32,427 bases of DNA from Salegentibacter agarivorans (GCF_900113135.1 NZ_FOOH01000035.1:1-32427), one strand, 5' to 3'; counted from the stretch's first letter, positions 23,570 to 32,368 are shown. Notes: generated by a model not told the origin, from the letters alone. Translations and numbers: made by a program.

Positions 23570-23577
23570 CAAAAGTA
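23570..23577 (-). promoter_or_regulatory. Promoter -7 element for the riboswitch-nrdBA transcript
   Basis: The minus strand reads TACTTTTG, a TAnnTTTG match, ending about 11 bases before the aptamer closing stem begins. Transcription would start at about 23563. The -33 position lacks TTG. Confidence 0.5.
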
Positions 23578-23753
23578 AAGTTATAAGGAATTTGCGGTGG
23601 TTTTATAAAAACAGCTTTGAGTTATAAACATAGTTTTTCACAAGTTAAAGTTTCGGTAAAAAGAAGAGATCAAAGAAAATAGTGAGGTTGCAGGCATAGT
23701 CTTTGCCTAGTAAAGGATGCAGTATTTGCTAATCAATCGAAAAAAATGTAAAA

Positions 23754-23978
23754 ATGAGACTTATAAATTTACAGCGCACCGATGATGCATATGTTGCGAA
23801 AGCTGAAATTACTTTAAAAGCTTTTGGAGTCGCTTTGGGGCAGAAATCTAAGATTTATATCAAGAAACAATCTGAAAACGAATGGAGAGAGAAAAAAACA
23901 AATAAAAAAGTCTCTTCCAGGGAAGCCACTCATTTAAATAAATGGCTAAGCGACCACCAAAAATTTGTAGAGCATTAA
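23754..23978 (+). CDS. Small basic protein of unknown function
   Basis: The 74-residue product begins MRLINLQRTDDAYVAKAEITLKAFGVALGQKSKIYI and is rich in Lys and polar residues (KKQSENEWREKKTNKKVSSREATHLNKWLSDH). No signal peptide, membrane segment or known domain is visible. The N-terminal half looks like beta strands and the C-terminal half like a helix. It starts with ATG after a short A-rich leader; GGCA-TAGTCT-TGCC just upstream could form a small hairpin. The protein composition looks real rather than random, but without homology evidence the call is moderate. Confidence 0.55.
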   Translation: MRLINLQRTDDAYVAKAEITLKAFGVALGQKSKIYIKKQSENEWREKKTNKKVSSREATHLNKWLSDHQKFVEH

Positions 23979-24155
23979 TCTTTTTGCCTTTTCAAAAGGT
24001 CTTCTATCTTAAAAAAATCAGTTTTCTTTATTTTGAAATTAAAAATCAAACAAGCGCTTTATTGAGTTTGCTTCTAATTTTTATACAAAAATTTCTATTC
24101 TATTAAACTTCCCGTAAAAACTTCAAAAAGCCCAATATTAACGGGATTTGGGTAT

Positions 24156-24183
24156 TTGGTTTCCGAAGGTTTTTATAAATTGC
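24156..24183 (+). promoter_or_regulatory. Possible acs promoter
   Basis: TTG (24156-24158) is followed after 17 bases by TAAATTGC (24176-24183), a degenerate form of the TAnnTTTG -7 element, about 64 bases before the acs ATG. The rest of the 268-base gap from 23979 to 24246 is AT-rich with a CCTTTT/AAAAGG palindrome near 23990 and nothing else recognisable. Confidence 0.3.
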
Positions 24184-24246
24184 AGAAAAGATATTTTATA
24201 TTTTTCATTATTAACCCACATAACCATCAACATATTTATTTAAGTT

Positions 24247-26154
24247 ATGAGTAATTATCATATTAAGAATTTAGAGGAATATTTTCAAGTTTATAGAAAA
24301 TCGGTAAGAGATCCACAAAACTTCTGGGAAGAGATAGCTGAAGAACATTTTTCCTGGCAGAAAAAATGGGATAATGTGCTAAGCTGGGATTTTAATAAAC
24401 CTGAAGTAAAATGGTTTGAAAATGCTAAACTTAACATTACCGAAAATTGCATAGATCGTTACCTCTTTAATAGGTCTGACAAAACGGCAATTATTTGGGA
24501 GCCTAACGATCCTGAAGAAGAAGCGCAACATATCTCTTATGGAGAACTTCACAAAAAAGTAAACAAGTTTGCAAATGTTTTAAAAGCTAAAGGAATTGAA
24601 AAAGGCGATAGGGTTTGTATTTACTTACCAATGATTCCTGAACTTGCCATAGCAATGCTGGCTTGCGCAAGAATTGGCGCGATACACTCTGTAGTCTTTG
24701 CCGGTTTTTCTTCAAAAGCTCTCGCTACCAGAACCAATGATGCAGATTGTAAAATGCTAATTACTTCTGATGGTTCTTACCGTGGCAACAAAACAATAGA
24801 TCTTAAAGGAATTGTAGATAAAGCCCTGGAAGAATGCCCCGGTGTTGAAAATGTGCTAGTAGCTAAACGCCTGGATTCTGATATAGAAATGAAAGAAGGG
24901 CGTGATGAATGGCTTCAACCCTTATTAGATGAAGCTTCAGAGGAATGTGAAGCAGAAACTATGGATGCTGAAGATCCTTTATTTATTCTATACACTTCTG
25001 GCTCTACAGGGAAACCAAAGGGAATGTTACATACCACAGCCGGTTATATGGTTTATACGGCTTATACTTTCAAAAATGTTTTTCAGTATAAAGAAGACGA
25101 TGTTTACTGGTGTACGGCAGATATTGGCTGGATTACCGGTCATTCCTATATTTTATATGGTCCACTCGCGAACGGCGCAACTACCGTAATGTTCGAAGGT
25201 GTTCCTTCTTATCCAGATGCCGGAAGATTTTGGGATGTGGTAGAGAAACATAAGGTGAATCAATTTTACACTGCACCAACAGCAATTAGATCTTTAGCCA
25301 AAAGAAATATTGAATTTGTAGAAAGCCACGATCTTTCATCTTTAAAAGTGCTTGGAACTGTTGGGGAACCTATTAATGAGGAAGCCTGGCACTGGTATAA
25401 TGATAATGTAGGAAAAAATAAAAGCCCTATTGTAGATACCTGGTGGCAAACCGAGACCGGCGGAATTATGATTACCCCAATTCCTTATGTAACTCCGGTA
25501 AAACCAACTTATGCAACTTTGCCTTTTCCGGGAGTTCAACCGGCTTTAATGGATGAAAACGGAAATGAATTAAAAGGAAATCAGGTAGACGGAAGATTAT
25601 GTATTAAGTATCCGTGGCCAGGGATGGCCAGAACAGTTTGGAGAGATCATGAACGTTATAAGACAACTTATTTCTCTACGTTTGAAAATATGTATTTTAC
25701 CGGTGATGGTGCTTTAAGGGATGAAGTTGGTTATTATAGAATTACCGGTAGAGTAGACGATGTTATTATAGTTTCAGGACATAATTTAGGTACTGCTCCT
25801 ATTGAAGATGCTATAGACGAGCATCCAGCGGTAGCTGAAACTGCTGTGGTTGGGTTCCCACACGAAGTAAAAGGAAACGCACTTTATGCATTTGTTACTT
25901 TAAAAGAGGTAGGAGAGTCCAGGAATCAGGATAACCTTAGAAAAGAAATTCTTCAACAAATAGTAGATAAGGTTGGCCCAATTGCCAAACCTGAAAAAAT
26001 ACAGTTTGTAAGCGGACTACCAAAAACTCGTAGTGGGAAAATTATGAGAAGAATTCTAAGAAAAATCGCGTCTAAACAAACCGAAGATCTAGGAGATACT
26101 TCAACATTATTAAACCCAGAAGTTGTAGAGAAAATTATGAATAATTCTTTATAA
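24247..26154 (+). CDS. acs: Acetyl-CoA synthetase (acetate-CoA ligase)
   Basis: The 635-residue cytoplasmic enzyme activates acetate with ATP and CoA to acetyl-CoA, via acetyl-AMP. Motifs are the N-terminal KWFENAKLNITENCIDRYL, the P-loop-like LFILYTSGSTGKPKGMLHTTAGY, VYWCTADIGWITGHSY, VDTWWQTETGGIMITP, YFTGDGALRDEVGYYRITGRVDDVI and the C-terminal LPKTRSGKIMRRILRK. Lys598 in SGKIMR is the catalytic lysine that is controlled by acetylation in homologues. Length is normal. It ends at a terminator and faces the exonuclease/CBS-nucleotidyltransferase pair, genes often found with acs or the acetate permease in other bacteria. Confidence 0.97.
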   Translation: MSNYHIKNLEEYFQVYRKSVRDPQNFWEEIAEEHFSWQKKWDNVLSWDFNKPEVKWFENAKLNITENCIDRYLFNRSDKTAIIWEPNDPEEEAQHISYGELHKKVNKFANVLKAKGIEKGDRVCIYLPMIPELAIAMLACARIGAIHSVVFAGFSSKALATRTNDADCKMLITSDGSYRGNKTIDLKGIVDKALEECPGVENVLVAKRLDSDIEMKEGRDEWLQPLLDEASEECEAETMDAEDPLFILYTSGSTGKPKGMLHTTAGYMVYTAYTFKNVFQYKEDDVYWCTADIGWITGHSYILYGPLANGATTVMFEGVPSYPDAGRFWDVVEKHKVNQFYTAPTAIRSLAKRNIEFVESHDLSSLKVLGTVGEPINEEAWHWYNDNVGKNKSPIVDTWWQTETGGIMITPIPYVTPVKPTYATLPFPGVQPALMDENGNELKGNQVDGRLCIKYPWPGMARTVWRDHERYKTTYFSTFENMYFTGDGALRDEVGYYRITGRVDDVIIVSGHNLGTAPIEDAIDEHPAVAETAVVGFPHEVKGNALYAFVTLKEVGESRNQDNLRKEILQQIVDKVGPIAKPEKIQFVSGLPKTRSGKIMRRILRKIASKQTEDLGDTSTLLNPEVVEKIMNNSL

Positions 26155-26194
26155 GAATTATTCTCAAATTTCATGAATATTTAAAAATTCCAGG

Positions 26195-26228
26195 CCTCAC
26201 AGGTTTTCAAATCTGTGAGGTTTTTTTT
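26195..26228 (+). terminator. Rho-independent terminator of acs
   Basis: CCTCACAG (26195-26202) pairs perfectly over 8 bp with CTGTGAGG (26213-26220) and is followed by T8 (26221-26228). It lies 40 bases after the acs stop and two bases before the stop of the convergent exonuclease gene. Confidence 0.92.
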
Positions 26229-26229
26229 C

Positions 26230-26892
26230 TTAAATCCGGAATAATTTTTTAAGATTCAGTTTTCTATCGGTATTTAATTTACCAAGTATAGTAAGAAAAG
26301 CAAGGGCTGTAATAAAAGCATCACCGGCCGCGGTGTGACGGTCTTTAGTGTCTATATTGTATGTTTCAGCAATTTCGTCTAACGAATAACTTTTTTCACG
26401 GTTAATAAGATTTGAAATTATTCGGGTTCCGCGATATAAATTTACCGTATCCAAAACCTTATTTTTCAGCCTGGGTAATCCCATTCGGGATAAAGCTTCA
26501 TTAACCACCCCCACATCAAAACCTGCGTGATGAGCCACCAGAACCGAATTCCCAATATATTTTAAAAATGCTTTCACCGCTTCTTCTTCTGAAAGTGTTT
26601 TAATTCTTTCATTTTGAATAATTCCATGAATTTTCACCGTTTTAGGATTAAAAGTTTCCTGTAAAATATACTCTTCAAATCCGTCAGCAATATTTATAGA
26701 TTTATTTTCAATACCCACAGCACCAATAGAGAGCATTCTGTCTTTTTTTATATCGAAGCCAGTGGTTTCAGTGTCAAAAACAACAAATCTAGTCTCGGAA
26801 ATTTCTTCTGGAAGTTTTTCCTGAAATTTTGCTTCATAGTCCTTCCAAAAATCTGGAAGATTATCAGGTTTCTTTTTTAAAAAATCCAACAT
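26230..26892 (-). CDS. DEDDh 3'-5' exonuclease (DnaQ-like)
   Basis: The 220-residue product has an exonuclease fold with all four motif parts: D40-x-E42 in FVVFDTETTGFD, a metal-site aspartate in VAHHAGFDVGVVN, and the closing His/Asp pair in DRHTAAGDAFITALAF. The N-terminal 35 residues are extra and charged. DnaQ-type enzymes proofread or trim nucleic acids; this one is fused to no polymerase and stands with a cNMP/CBS/nucleotidyltransferase protein. The ATG overlaps the stop of that gene by one base (TAATG), so the two are translationally coupled. Its substrate is unknown. Confidence 0.9.
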   Translation of the reverse strand: MLDFLKKKPDNLPDFWKDYEAKFQEKLPEEISETRFVVFDTETTGFDIKKDRMLSIGAVGIENKSINIADGFEEYILQETFNPKTVKIHGIIQNERIKTLSEEEAVKAFLKYIGNSVLVAHHAGFDVGVVNEALSRMGLPRLKNKVLDTVNLYRGTRIISNLINREKSYSLDEIAETYNIDTKDRHTAAGDAFITALAFLTILGKLNTDRKLNLKKLFRI

Positions 26893-28820
26893 TAGATATA
26901 AGGAGTTACTTCAAAACGGTATTTTATTAATTCCTGCACCTGCCTAATACTTTTAAAACAACGTTTCAGTTTAATTTTTTCTTCTTTACTTAAATTTTCC
27001 AAATCAATAAATCTCCCGCTATTTCTATTTTCCAAACCGTGCTGGGTTCTAAATTTTAGTAAAACCTTAGAAGCATAAGCACAAGCCAGGAAAAGCTCTT
27101 TGTTATTAGGTTCCAGCTGTGCCAGTTTTTCAAAGCGTTCTGCCGTATTGCTAATATTTTTAACCTGGTGATATAAAATAAGGAGTCTGCCAGCATCAGT
27201 CAAGGGCGTAATACCTCGTTTTTTAATATCAAAGAAATCTTTATTTTCCCCGTCTTCTTCTAATAAAAACTGCCTGAAAAAACCAAGGGGGGAAGGATTT
27301 CTTAAAGTTGTAGCTCCCATTACCGCATAAAACTTCCTATTGTCTTTGGTAAGGCTAAAAATATGATCGGCCAGCGCATTAGATAAATATACATTTCCGT
27401 AAGAAATATCAAAATCGAAAAATATTGAGCAAAGTAAAATTTCGTCGTTTCCCGGGTCTATAATCCAATTGGTAAACTGGTCTTTCCATTCACTTAAACT
27501 AAGGCAATATTTTGGGTTTTTCGCCATCATTTCAGCAGTGCAAAATTCGTAACCTATTATGTTTAGCCGCTTGTTAACTTTTCTTGACAGTTCCAGAAAA
27601 TAAGCCCTGGTTTCTTCCAGTTTTTCTTGCGGAACATCTTCAAAAATAAGCGCATTGTCCTGGTCGGTTTGTAATAGTTGTTCCTTTCGTCCCTGGCTTC
27701 CTAGAGAAATCCACGTAAAATCGCAGGGCGGGGGAGTAGGTAGTTTTTTAATACAACGTTCAATGATGCGTTTTATGGTTGCATCATTCAGTTCAAATAT
27801 AATTTTTGAAATATGGTTTAGCGGAATATTAGCAGCAAGAAACCCACGCAACAATAAAGTAATTTTATGTCGAATTTTCTTTAATTCGTTTGTGCTACTG
27901 CTTCGTTGAATCGCTTTCATTAAAACCGAAGGATTATGACCTTCTGAAACCATAATATCATGTTCCGAAAGGATTCCTACTACTTTGGTATTCGGCGTTC
28001 CATCTTCGGTAATGCAAATATGATTAATATGGTGTTTCATCATGGTGAGCTGCGCCTGGGCGATGGTTAATCCCTGCGGATAACAAATTACCGGAGATGC
28101 CATAATCCTTGAAACTGGAGTATCAATTCCAAATGCGCCCGTAGCCACCATATCTCTAAAATCTTCATCGGTAACAATGCCTTTGGGAATATTTTCTTCA
28201 ACCACTAATACCGATCCAACTTTCTTTTTGCTCATAAGTTGTGCGGCTTTTTTAATAGTGGTTTCAGGTGAGGTCATGACCACTTTTCGGGTAACCGGAG
28301 CAGGCTGAAGTTCAAAAAGATTATTGTTTGGTTTATACTGATTTTCTACCGGTTCTTTATCTGAAATTAATTTCCCTTTATGAGCTTCAGCATAAGGGTT
28401 ACGGGTGTTGGAAGCAAAGCTCTGAATCAGGAAGTTCCCAACTTCTTTATTTTCTTCTGTAAGCGGTTTAAATTTCTTTATGGGGATTGCGTAAAGAATG
28501 GTTTCTTCTTCTGCAATAGCATTAATAAGATAGTTTTCTTTAGCAAATAGGGGCCTGAGGCCAAAAATATCACCTTCGTCACATTTATCTATGGTTTCTC
28601 TTTTTCCTTCATTATCCCGTTCTAAAGAAATTGCTCCTTTATTTACTACATAAAAACGTTTGTGCCCAATATCGCCTTCAGCAAAAAGTAATTTTCCTTT
28701 TTCAAGATATTTTACTTTTACCTGTTGTGAGATCATTAATAAATCTTCCTTTTTTAAAAGGTTGAATGGCGGATAGTTTTTAAGGAAATCTGCTATTCGG
28801 GAAGCAATGGTGTTCTTCAT
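26892..28820 (-). CDS. cNMP-binding / CBS / DUF294 nucleotidyltransferase-like regulator
   Basis: The 642-residue product has four parts. Residues about 15-130 form a cyclic-nucleotide-binding beta barrel (GKLLFAEGDIGHKRFYVVNKGAISLER). Residues about 178-300 hold a CBS pair (MTSPETTIKKAAQLM and VSRIMASPVICYPQGLTIAQAQ). Residues about 365-500 are a nucleotidyltransferase-like domain with GSQGRKE (374-380) and D386-Q-D388. The last 130 residues are the helical DUF294 C-terminal domain. Related proteins are annotated as signal-transduction proteins next to acetate genes; PII-uridylyltransferase-like chemistry is suggested by the fold only. It precedes and overlaps the exonuclease gene by one base. 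Target and nucleotide ligand are unknown. Confidence 0.92.
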   Translation of the reverse strand: MKNTIASRIADFLKNYPPFNLLKKEDLLMISQQVKVKYLEKGKLLFAEGDIGHKRFYVVNKGAISLERDNEGKRETIDKCDEGDIFGLRPLFAKENYLINAIAEEETILYAIPIKKFKPLTEENKEVGNFLIQSFASNTRNPYAEAHKGKLISDKEPVENQYKPNNNLFELQPAPVTRKVVMTSPETTIKKAAQLMSKKKVGSVLVVEENIPKGIVTDEDFRDMVATGAFGIDTPVSRIMASPVICYPQGLTIAQAQLTMMKHHINHICITEDGTPNTKVVGILSEHDIMVSEGHNPSVLMKAIQRSSSTNELKKIRHKITLLLRGFLAANIPLNHISKIIFELNDATIKRIIERCIKKLPTPPPCDFTWISLGSQGRKEQLLQTDQDNALIFEDVPQEKLEETRAYFLELSRKVNKRLNIIGYEFCTAEMMAKNPKYCLSLSEWKDQFTNWIIDPGNDEILLCSIFFDFDISYGNVYLSNALADHIFSLTKDNRKFYAVMGATTLRNPSPLGFFRQFLLEEDGENKDFFDIKKRGITPLTDAGRLLILYHQVKNISNTAERFEKLAQLEPNNKELFLACAYASKVLLKFRTQHGLENRNSGRFIDLENLSKEEKIKLKRCFKSIRQVQELIKYRFEVTPYI

Positions 28821-28864
28821 ACCGCTAATTTAAAGAAAAATGAATAGCTGTTTTTCTTTGAATT

Positions 28865-29941
28865 TTAAATATTTACTTCGTAATCTTTAATCATATTGAG
28901 AATAACTTTTTCAGTTTCCGAAAGGGAAATATAATCTTGCTTTTCTTCAGCTTTAATTTTATCAAAATAAGGCGCAATTTCCCCGGTTTCATAAGAATTT
29001 ATAATCTTTGGGTGTACATAATAACTTCTACAAACGGCACGGGTATTTCCCAAACCTTTTGCCGAAGCATCAAAAGCCTGGAGCAGGTTCTTTTTATTCT
29101 GTTTTTCTTCTTCGATATAGCCAAGTTCACGCAGTGTTTCAAAAAAAATCTTGGTAGCGCTCCAGGTTCTAAAATCTTTAGCTGAAAAGAGATCGCCGCT
29201 AATTTCGTGAATATATTCATTAATCATCCCGCTATCTATTGCGTGCTTATCGCCATTTTCGTCGTAGAATTTAAAAAGTTCCCAACCCGGAATTTCCTCA
29301 CATTGGTTTACAAGCTTTATTAGCTTTTTATTTTTTACGGTCACCGCATGTTCTTTACCTTTTTTACCTATAAATTCAAATTTTATCCTGTTTTTATAAG
29401 TTTTTACGTGCCGGGTTCTAAAAGTTGAAAGTCCGTAGGTTTTATTTTTCCTGGCATAATAATGATTTCCGATTCTAATATGGGTTTCTTCCATAAGACG
29501 AAGAATAAGGGCCAGTACTTTTTTACGACTCATTTCAGGTAAATCCAGGTCTTTATCTACTTGTTTTCTTATTTTAGGCAGGTTTTCTCCAAAGGCCGCC
29601 ATTTTAAAGAATTTGGTTTCATTTCTTAATTTGCTCCAGGTAGGGTGGTAAATATATTGTTTCCGGTTTTTTTCATCGCGGCCCACAACCTGTAAATGGC
29701 CATTTTTTAAATGTGTAATTCTAACTTCTTTCCAACCCGGCGGAATTACTAAACTTTTTATTCGTTCTAGTGTTTTTTTATCTTTTACACGTTCTCCTTT
29801 ATAAAAATATGAAAATCCCCGGCCTACTTTTTTTCGGTTAATAGAAAGGTGTTCTTCAGAAACGTAAATTAGGTTGGCAAAATCTATAGCCTGGTATGGA
29901 TCTGAAATAAAATTATTTATTTCTTCCGGAGAAATGGTCAT
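28865..29941 (-). CDS. DNA topoisomerase IB (poxvirus type)
   Basis: The 358-residue enzyme relaxes DNA supercoils by a 3'-phosphotyrosyl single-strand break without ATP. The N-terminal part has YFYKGERVKDKKTLERIKSLVIPPGW and HLQVVGRDEKNRKQYIYHPTW; the catalytic domain has HIRIGNHYYARKNKTYGLSTFRTRHV, FIGKKGKEH, FSAKDFRTWSAT and the active-site tyrosine in CRSYYVHPKI (Tyr307 or 308; the second is the likely nucleophile). Length is as usual for bacterial TopIB of the Deinococcus/vaccinia type. It lies 44 bases upstream of the CBS regulator on the same strand; no functional link is evident. Confidence 0.95.
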   Translation of the reverse strand: MTISPEEINNFISDPYQAIDFANLIYVSEEHLSINRKKVGRGFSYFYKGERVKDKKTLERIKSLVIPPGWKEVRITHLKNGHLQVVGRDEKNRKQYIYHPTWSKLRNETKFFKMAAFGENLPKIRKQVDKDLDLPEMSRKKVLALILRLMEETHIRIGNHYYARKNKTYGLSTFRTRHVKTYKNRIKFEFIGKKGKEHAVTVKNKKLIKLVNQCEEIPGWELFKFYDENGDKHAIDSGMINEYIHEISGDLFSAKDFRTWSATKIFFETLRELGYIEEEKQNKKNLLQAFDASAKGLGNTRAVCRSYYVHPKIINSYETGEIAPYFDKIKAEEKQDYISLSETEKVILNMIKDYEVNI

Positions 29942-30020
29942 TTTTCTTTTTCACTAAATATAATTGGAAAAAAGGCCGGGCTATAATAAAGAATTGTGAA
30001 AGTATCTATAATTAAATGAC

Positions 30021-30057
30021 AAAGCCCTTTTCGGAATTTCTTCTGAAAAGGGCTTTT
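30021..30057 (-). terminator. Terminator-like hairpin after the M42 peptidase gene
   Basis: AAAGCCCTTTTC (30021-30032) pairs perfectly over 12 bp with GAAAAGGGCTTT (30045-30056). It lies 25 bases after the peptidase stop. On the minus strand it is followed by GTCATTTAA, a poor T tract, but the stem itself ends in TTT, so it is probably a working terminator. Confidence 0.7.
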
Positions 30058-30081
30058 CTCAATATAAAGGAGACTAATTAT

Positions 30082-31170
30082 TTAATCAAAATAACTAAAA
30101 CTATCTCCATCCTTTATTTTTAGAACACTTTCGTAAATTAATTTAATAACATTTTCTACATCGGTTTTATGTACCATTTCCACTGTAGTATGCATATATC
30201 TTAATGGAAGCGAAATTAAAGCTGAAGGAACCCCGCCGTTACTGTAAGCAAAAGCATCAGTATCGGTTCCAGTAAACCTTGAATTCGCCATACGCTGAAA
30301 CGGAATTTCTTTTTCCTGGGCGGTGTCAATAAGTAATTCCCTTAATTTATTTTGAACCGCAGGAGCGTGGGCAATAACAGGGCCGTGACCAATTTTAGTA
30401 TCGCCGGTTTTCTTTTTATTTATCATTGGCGTATTGGTATCGTGAGTAACATCGGTAACAATAGCTACGTTTGGCTTAATACGGTGGGTGATCATTTCTG
30501 CTCCCCTAAGTCCAATTTCTTCCTGTACCGAGTTGGTGATATAAAGTCCGAAAGGCAATTTTTTACCATTCTCCTTTAGTAATTTTGCAACCTGTGCGAT
30601 CATAAATCCGCCCATACGGTTATCCAGGGCCCGGCAAACAAATTTATTTTCATTAAGTATAAAAAATTCATCAGGGTAGGTAATTACACAACCAACGTGT
30701 ACGCCCAATTCTTCAACTTCATCTTTACTTGTACACCCAACATCTATACAAATATTATCTATTTTTGGAGACTGCTCTTCATCTTTATCACGAGTGTGAA
30801 TTGCCGGCCAGCCAAAAACACCTTTTACTATTCCTTTTTTAGTATGTATGTTAACACGTTTTGATGGCGCTATTTGGTGATCGCTACCTCCGTTTCTTAC
30901 CACGTAAATAAAACCCTCATCGGTTATATAATTTACGTACCACGAAATTTCATCAGCGTGTCCTTCTATTACAACTTTATATTCGGCTTCAGGATTTATA
31001 ACACCAACCGCGGTCCCGTAGCTATCTGTGAAGAAATCATCTACATAAGGTTTTAAATAATCCATCCATAATTTCTGCCCTTCAGATTCGTAACCCGTTG
31101 GTGCCGCATTGTTAAGGTATTTTTCCAGGAAATCTATAGATTCCTTATCAAGTATACTGTCTTTGCTCAT
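30082..31170 (-). CDS. M42 family metallo-aminopeptidase
   Basis: The 362-residue product fits the M42 glutamyl-aminopeptidase/TET family, usually large cytoplasmic assemblies that trim peptides. Metal ligands appear in order: His71 in VIEGHADEISW, an Asp in CRALDNRMGG, the Glu pair in NSVQEEIGLRGAE (base and ligand), an Asp in IVTDVTHDTN and His in LRYMHTTVE. The GTDTDAFAY and SLPLRYMHT blocks match the family well. Annotations such as endoglucanase for this family are historic and unlikely to be right. It is divergent from the DUF4294 gene. Confidence 0.94.
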   Translation of the reverse strand: MSKDSILDKESIDFLEKYLNNAAPTGYESEGQKLWMDYLKPYVDDFFTDSYGTAVGVINPEAEYKVVIEGHADEISWYVNYITDEGFIYVVRNGGSDHQIAPSKRVNIHTKKGIVKGVFGWPAIHTRDKDEEQSPKIDNICIDVGCTSKDEVEELGVHVGCVITYPDEFFILNENKFVCRALDNRMGGFMIAQVAKLLKENGKKLPFGLYITNSVQEEIGLRGAEMITHRIKPNVAIVTDVTHDTNTPMINKKKTGDTKIGHGPVIAHAPAVQNKLRELLIDTAQEKEIPFQRMANSRFTGTDTDAFAYSNGGVPSALISLPLRYMHTTVEMVHKTDVENVIKLIYESVLKIKDGDSFSYFD

Positions 31171-31185
31171 AGTTTTGAATTTTCA

Positions 31186-31215
31186 CGAATTTAATAAGAA
31201 TTAAATGTATGGCAA
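31186..31215 (-). promoter_or_regulatory. M42 peptidase promoter candidate
   Basis: On the minus strand TTG (31215-31213) is followed after 19 bases by TAAATTCG (31193-31186), one mismatch from TAnnTTTG, ending 15 bases before the ATG at 31170. Confidence 0.45.
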
Positions 31216-31227
31216 CTCATTATTGAT

Positions 31228-31235
31228 TAATTTTG
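31228..31235 (+). promoter_or_regulatory. DUF4294 gene promoter, -7 element
   Basis: TAATTTTG matches TAnnTTTG exactly, 40 bases before ATG at 31276. No TTG at a standard distance is visible. Confidence 0.45.
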
Positions 31236-31275
31236 GAATGATTTTAGTAAGATAGGATAGGTAAATAATGAGCAA

Positions 31276-31968
31276 ATGCTTAGAAAGTTTTTTTTAATAA
31301 TATTCTTTATAGCCTTTAGTCTTTCCGGACTTTTTGCACAGGAAAATTTTCCTGCTGAAGATACTTTGCAAAAAAAATACATGATTATTGCCGGTGATAC
31401 GGTGCCAAGGGAGAGTATAGATCTTAATGAAGTAGTAATTTTAAAAAAGCTTCATTTTAATAGTCTTGCTGAAAGAAAGCAATACCTTATATTAAGGAGA
31501 AAAACCCGGAAGGTTTATCCTTATGCCAAATTGGCTTCAGAAAGATTAATAGCACTTAATTCCAGACTGGAGGAAATTGATTCCCGATCTGCGCAAAGAA
31601 AATATACAAAGATTGTTCAGGACTATATAGAGGATGAATTTTCTGCGGAATTAAAAAAGCTTACCCATACCGAGGGACAGATTTTGGTAAAGTTAGTACA
31701 TAGACAAACCGGTACCACTGCTTTTAACCTTATTAAAAATTTAAAAAGTGGTTGGCGGGCTTTCTGGTACAATACCACGGCTAGTTTATTTGAAATATCT
31801 TTAAAGGAAGAATTTGATCCCAGAAATAATCATGAAGATTATTTAATTGAAGATATTTTGCAGCGTTCTTTTGTGAATGATATATTAGAACCACAGGCTA
31901 CTGCTTTAGATTTTGAATACGTAGAACTCACCGATAAATGGAGTAAAAGACCTGGTAGGTTAAATTAA
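31276..31968 (+). CDS. DUF4294 family secreted protein
   Basis: The 230-residue product starts with a signal peptide (MLRKFFLIIFFIAFSLSGLFAQ, cleaved before Gln22 or nearby) and continues with the DUF4294 pattern: IDLNEVVILKKLHFNS, RRKTRKVYPYAKLASERL, a helical region, and the well-marked THTEGQILVKLVHRQTGTTAFNLIKNLKSGWRAFWYNTTASLFEISLKEEFDP. This family is found in Bacteroidota and its function is unknown. A location in the periplasm or at the outer membrane follows from the signal. It is the last gene before the tandem promoters at the window end. Confidence 0.88.
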   Translation: MLRKFFLIIFFIAFSLSGLFAQENFPAEDTLQKKYMIIAGDTVPRESIDLNEVVILKKLHFNSLAERKQYLILRRKTRKVYPYAKLASERLIALNSRLEEIDSRSAQRKYTKIVQDYIEDEFSAELKKLTHTEGQILVKLVHRQTGTTAFNLIKNLKSGWRAFWYNTTASLFEISLKEEFDPRNNHEDYLIEDILQRSFVNDILEPQATALDFEYVELTDKWSKRPGRLN

Positions 31969-32075
31969 CTTTTGTCTCCCCAATATTTCTTTAAATTTTT
32001 TATCTTACAAGTTCCTTTTATTGAGAAGTTTAGGAATTGGTTTTAAGATTTCTTTAAAAAATTATTATTTGGAGC
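31969..32075. other. AT-rich spacer after the DUF4294 gene
   Basis: Part of a 459-base stretch without a gene that runs to the window end. This first section shows no clear terminator hairpin, RNA gene or reading frame; the rest is occupied by the tandem promoters listed separately. Confidence 0.4.
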
Positions 32076-32105
32076 TTGCGGGGGAATAAAACAGCAGTAT
32101 ATTTG
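32076..32105 (+). promoter_or_regulatory. Tandem promoter P1
   Basis: TTG (32076-32078), a 19-base spacer and TATATTTG (32098-32105) form a perfect Bacteroidota promoter, followed by CACCCGCTTT. Confidence 0.85.
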
Positions 32106-32231
32106 CACCCGCTTTGGGACACAACGAGGGTTGGGAAGTAAAGTGGGAAGTTCATTACATATTGGGATACGGTGATTTTTTAAGGAAATAAAAGCTTAAA
32201 AAAATAAAAGTAAAAAAACTTATTTTTTTAC

Positions 32232-32261
32232 TTGCCAGAATCAAAAGAGGGTGTATATTTG
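32232..32261 (+). promoter_or_regulatory. Tandem promoter P2
   Basis: TTG (32232-32234), again 19 bases, then TATATTTG (32254-32261) followed by CAGCCGC. It is preceded by A/T-tract DNA of the UP-element kind. Confidence 0.85.
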
Positions 32262-32368
32262 CAGCCGCAAAAACAGCGAAGGTTTTTAAAGAAAACGGGA
32301 GTTGTTTTTAAAGTTCTTTTGAGAATGGAAAGCTTTAAAAAAAAGTCAAAAATTTTTCTAAAAAAGAT

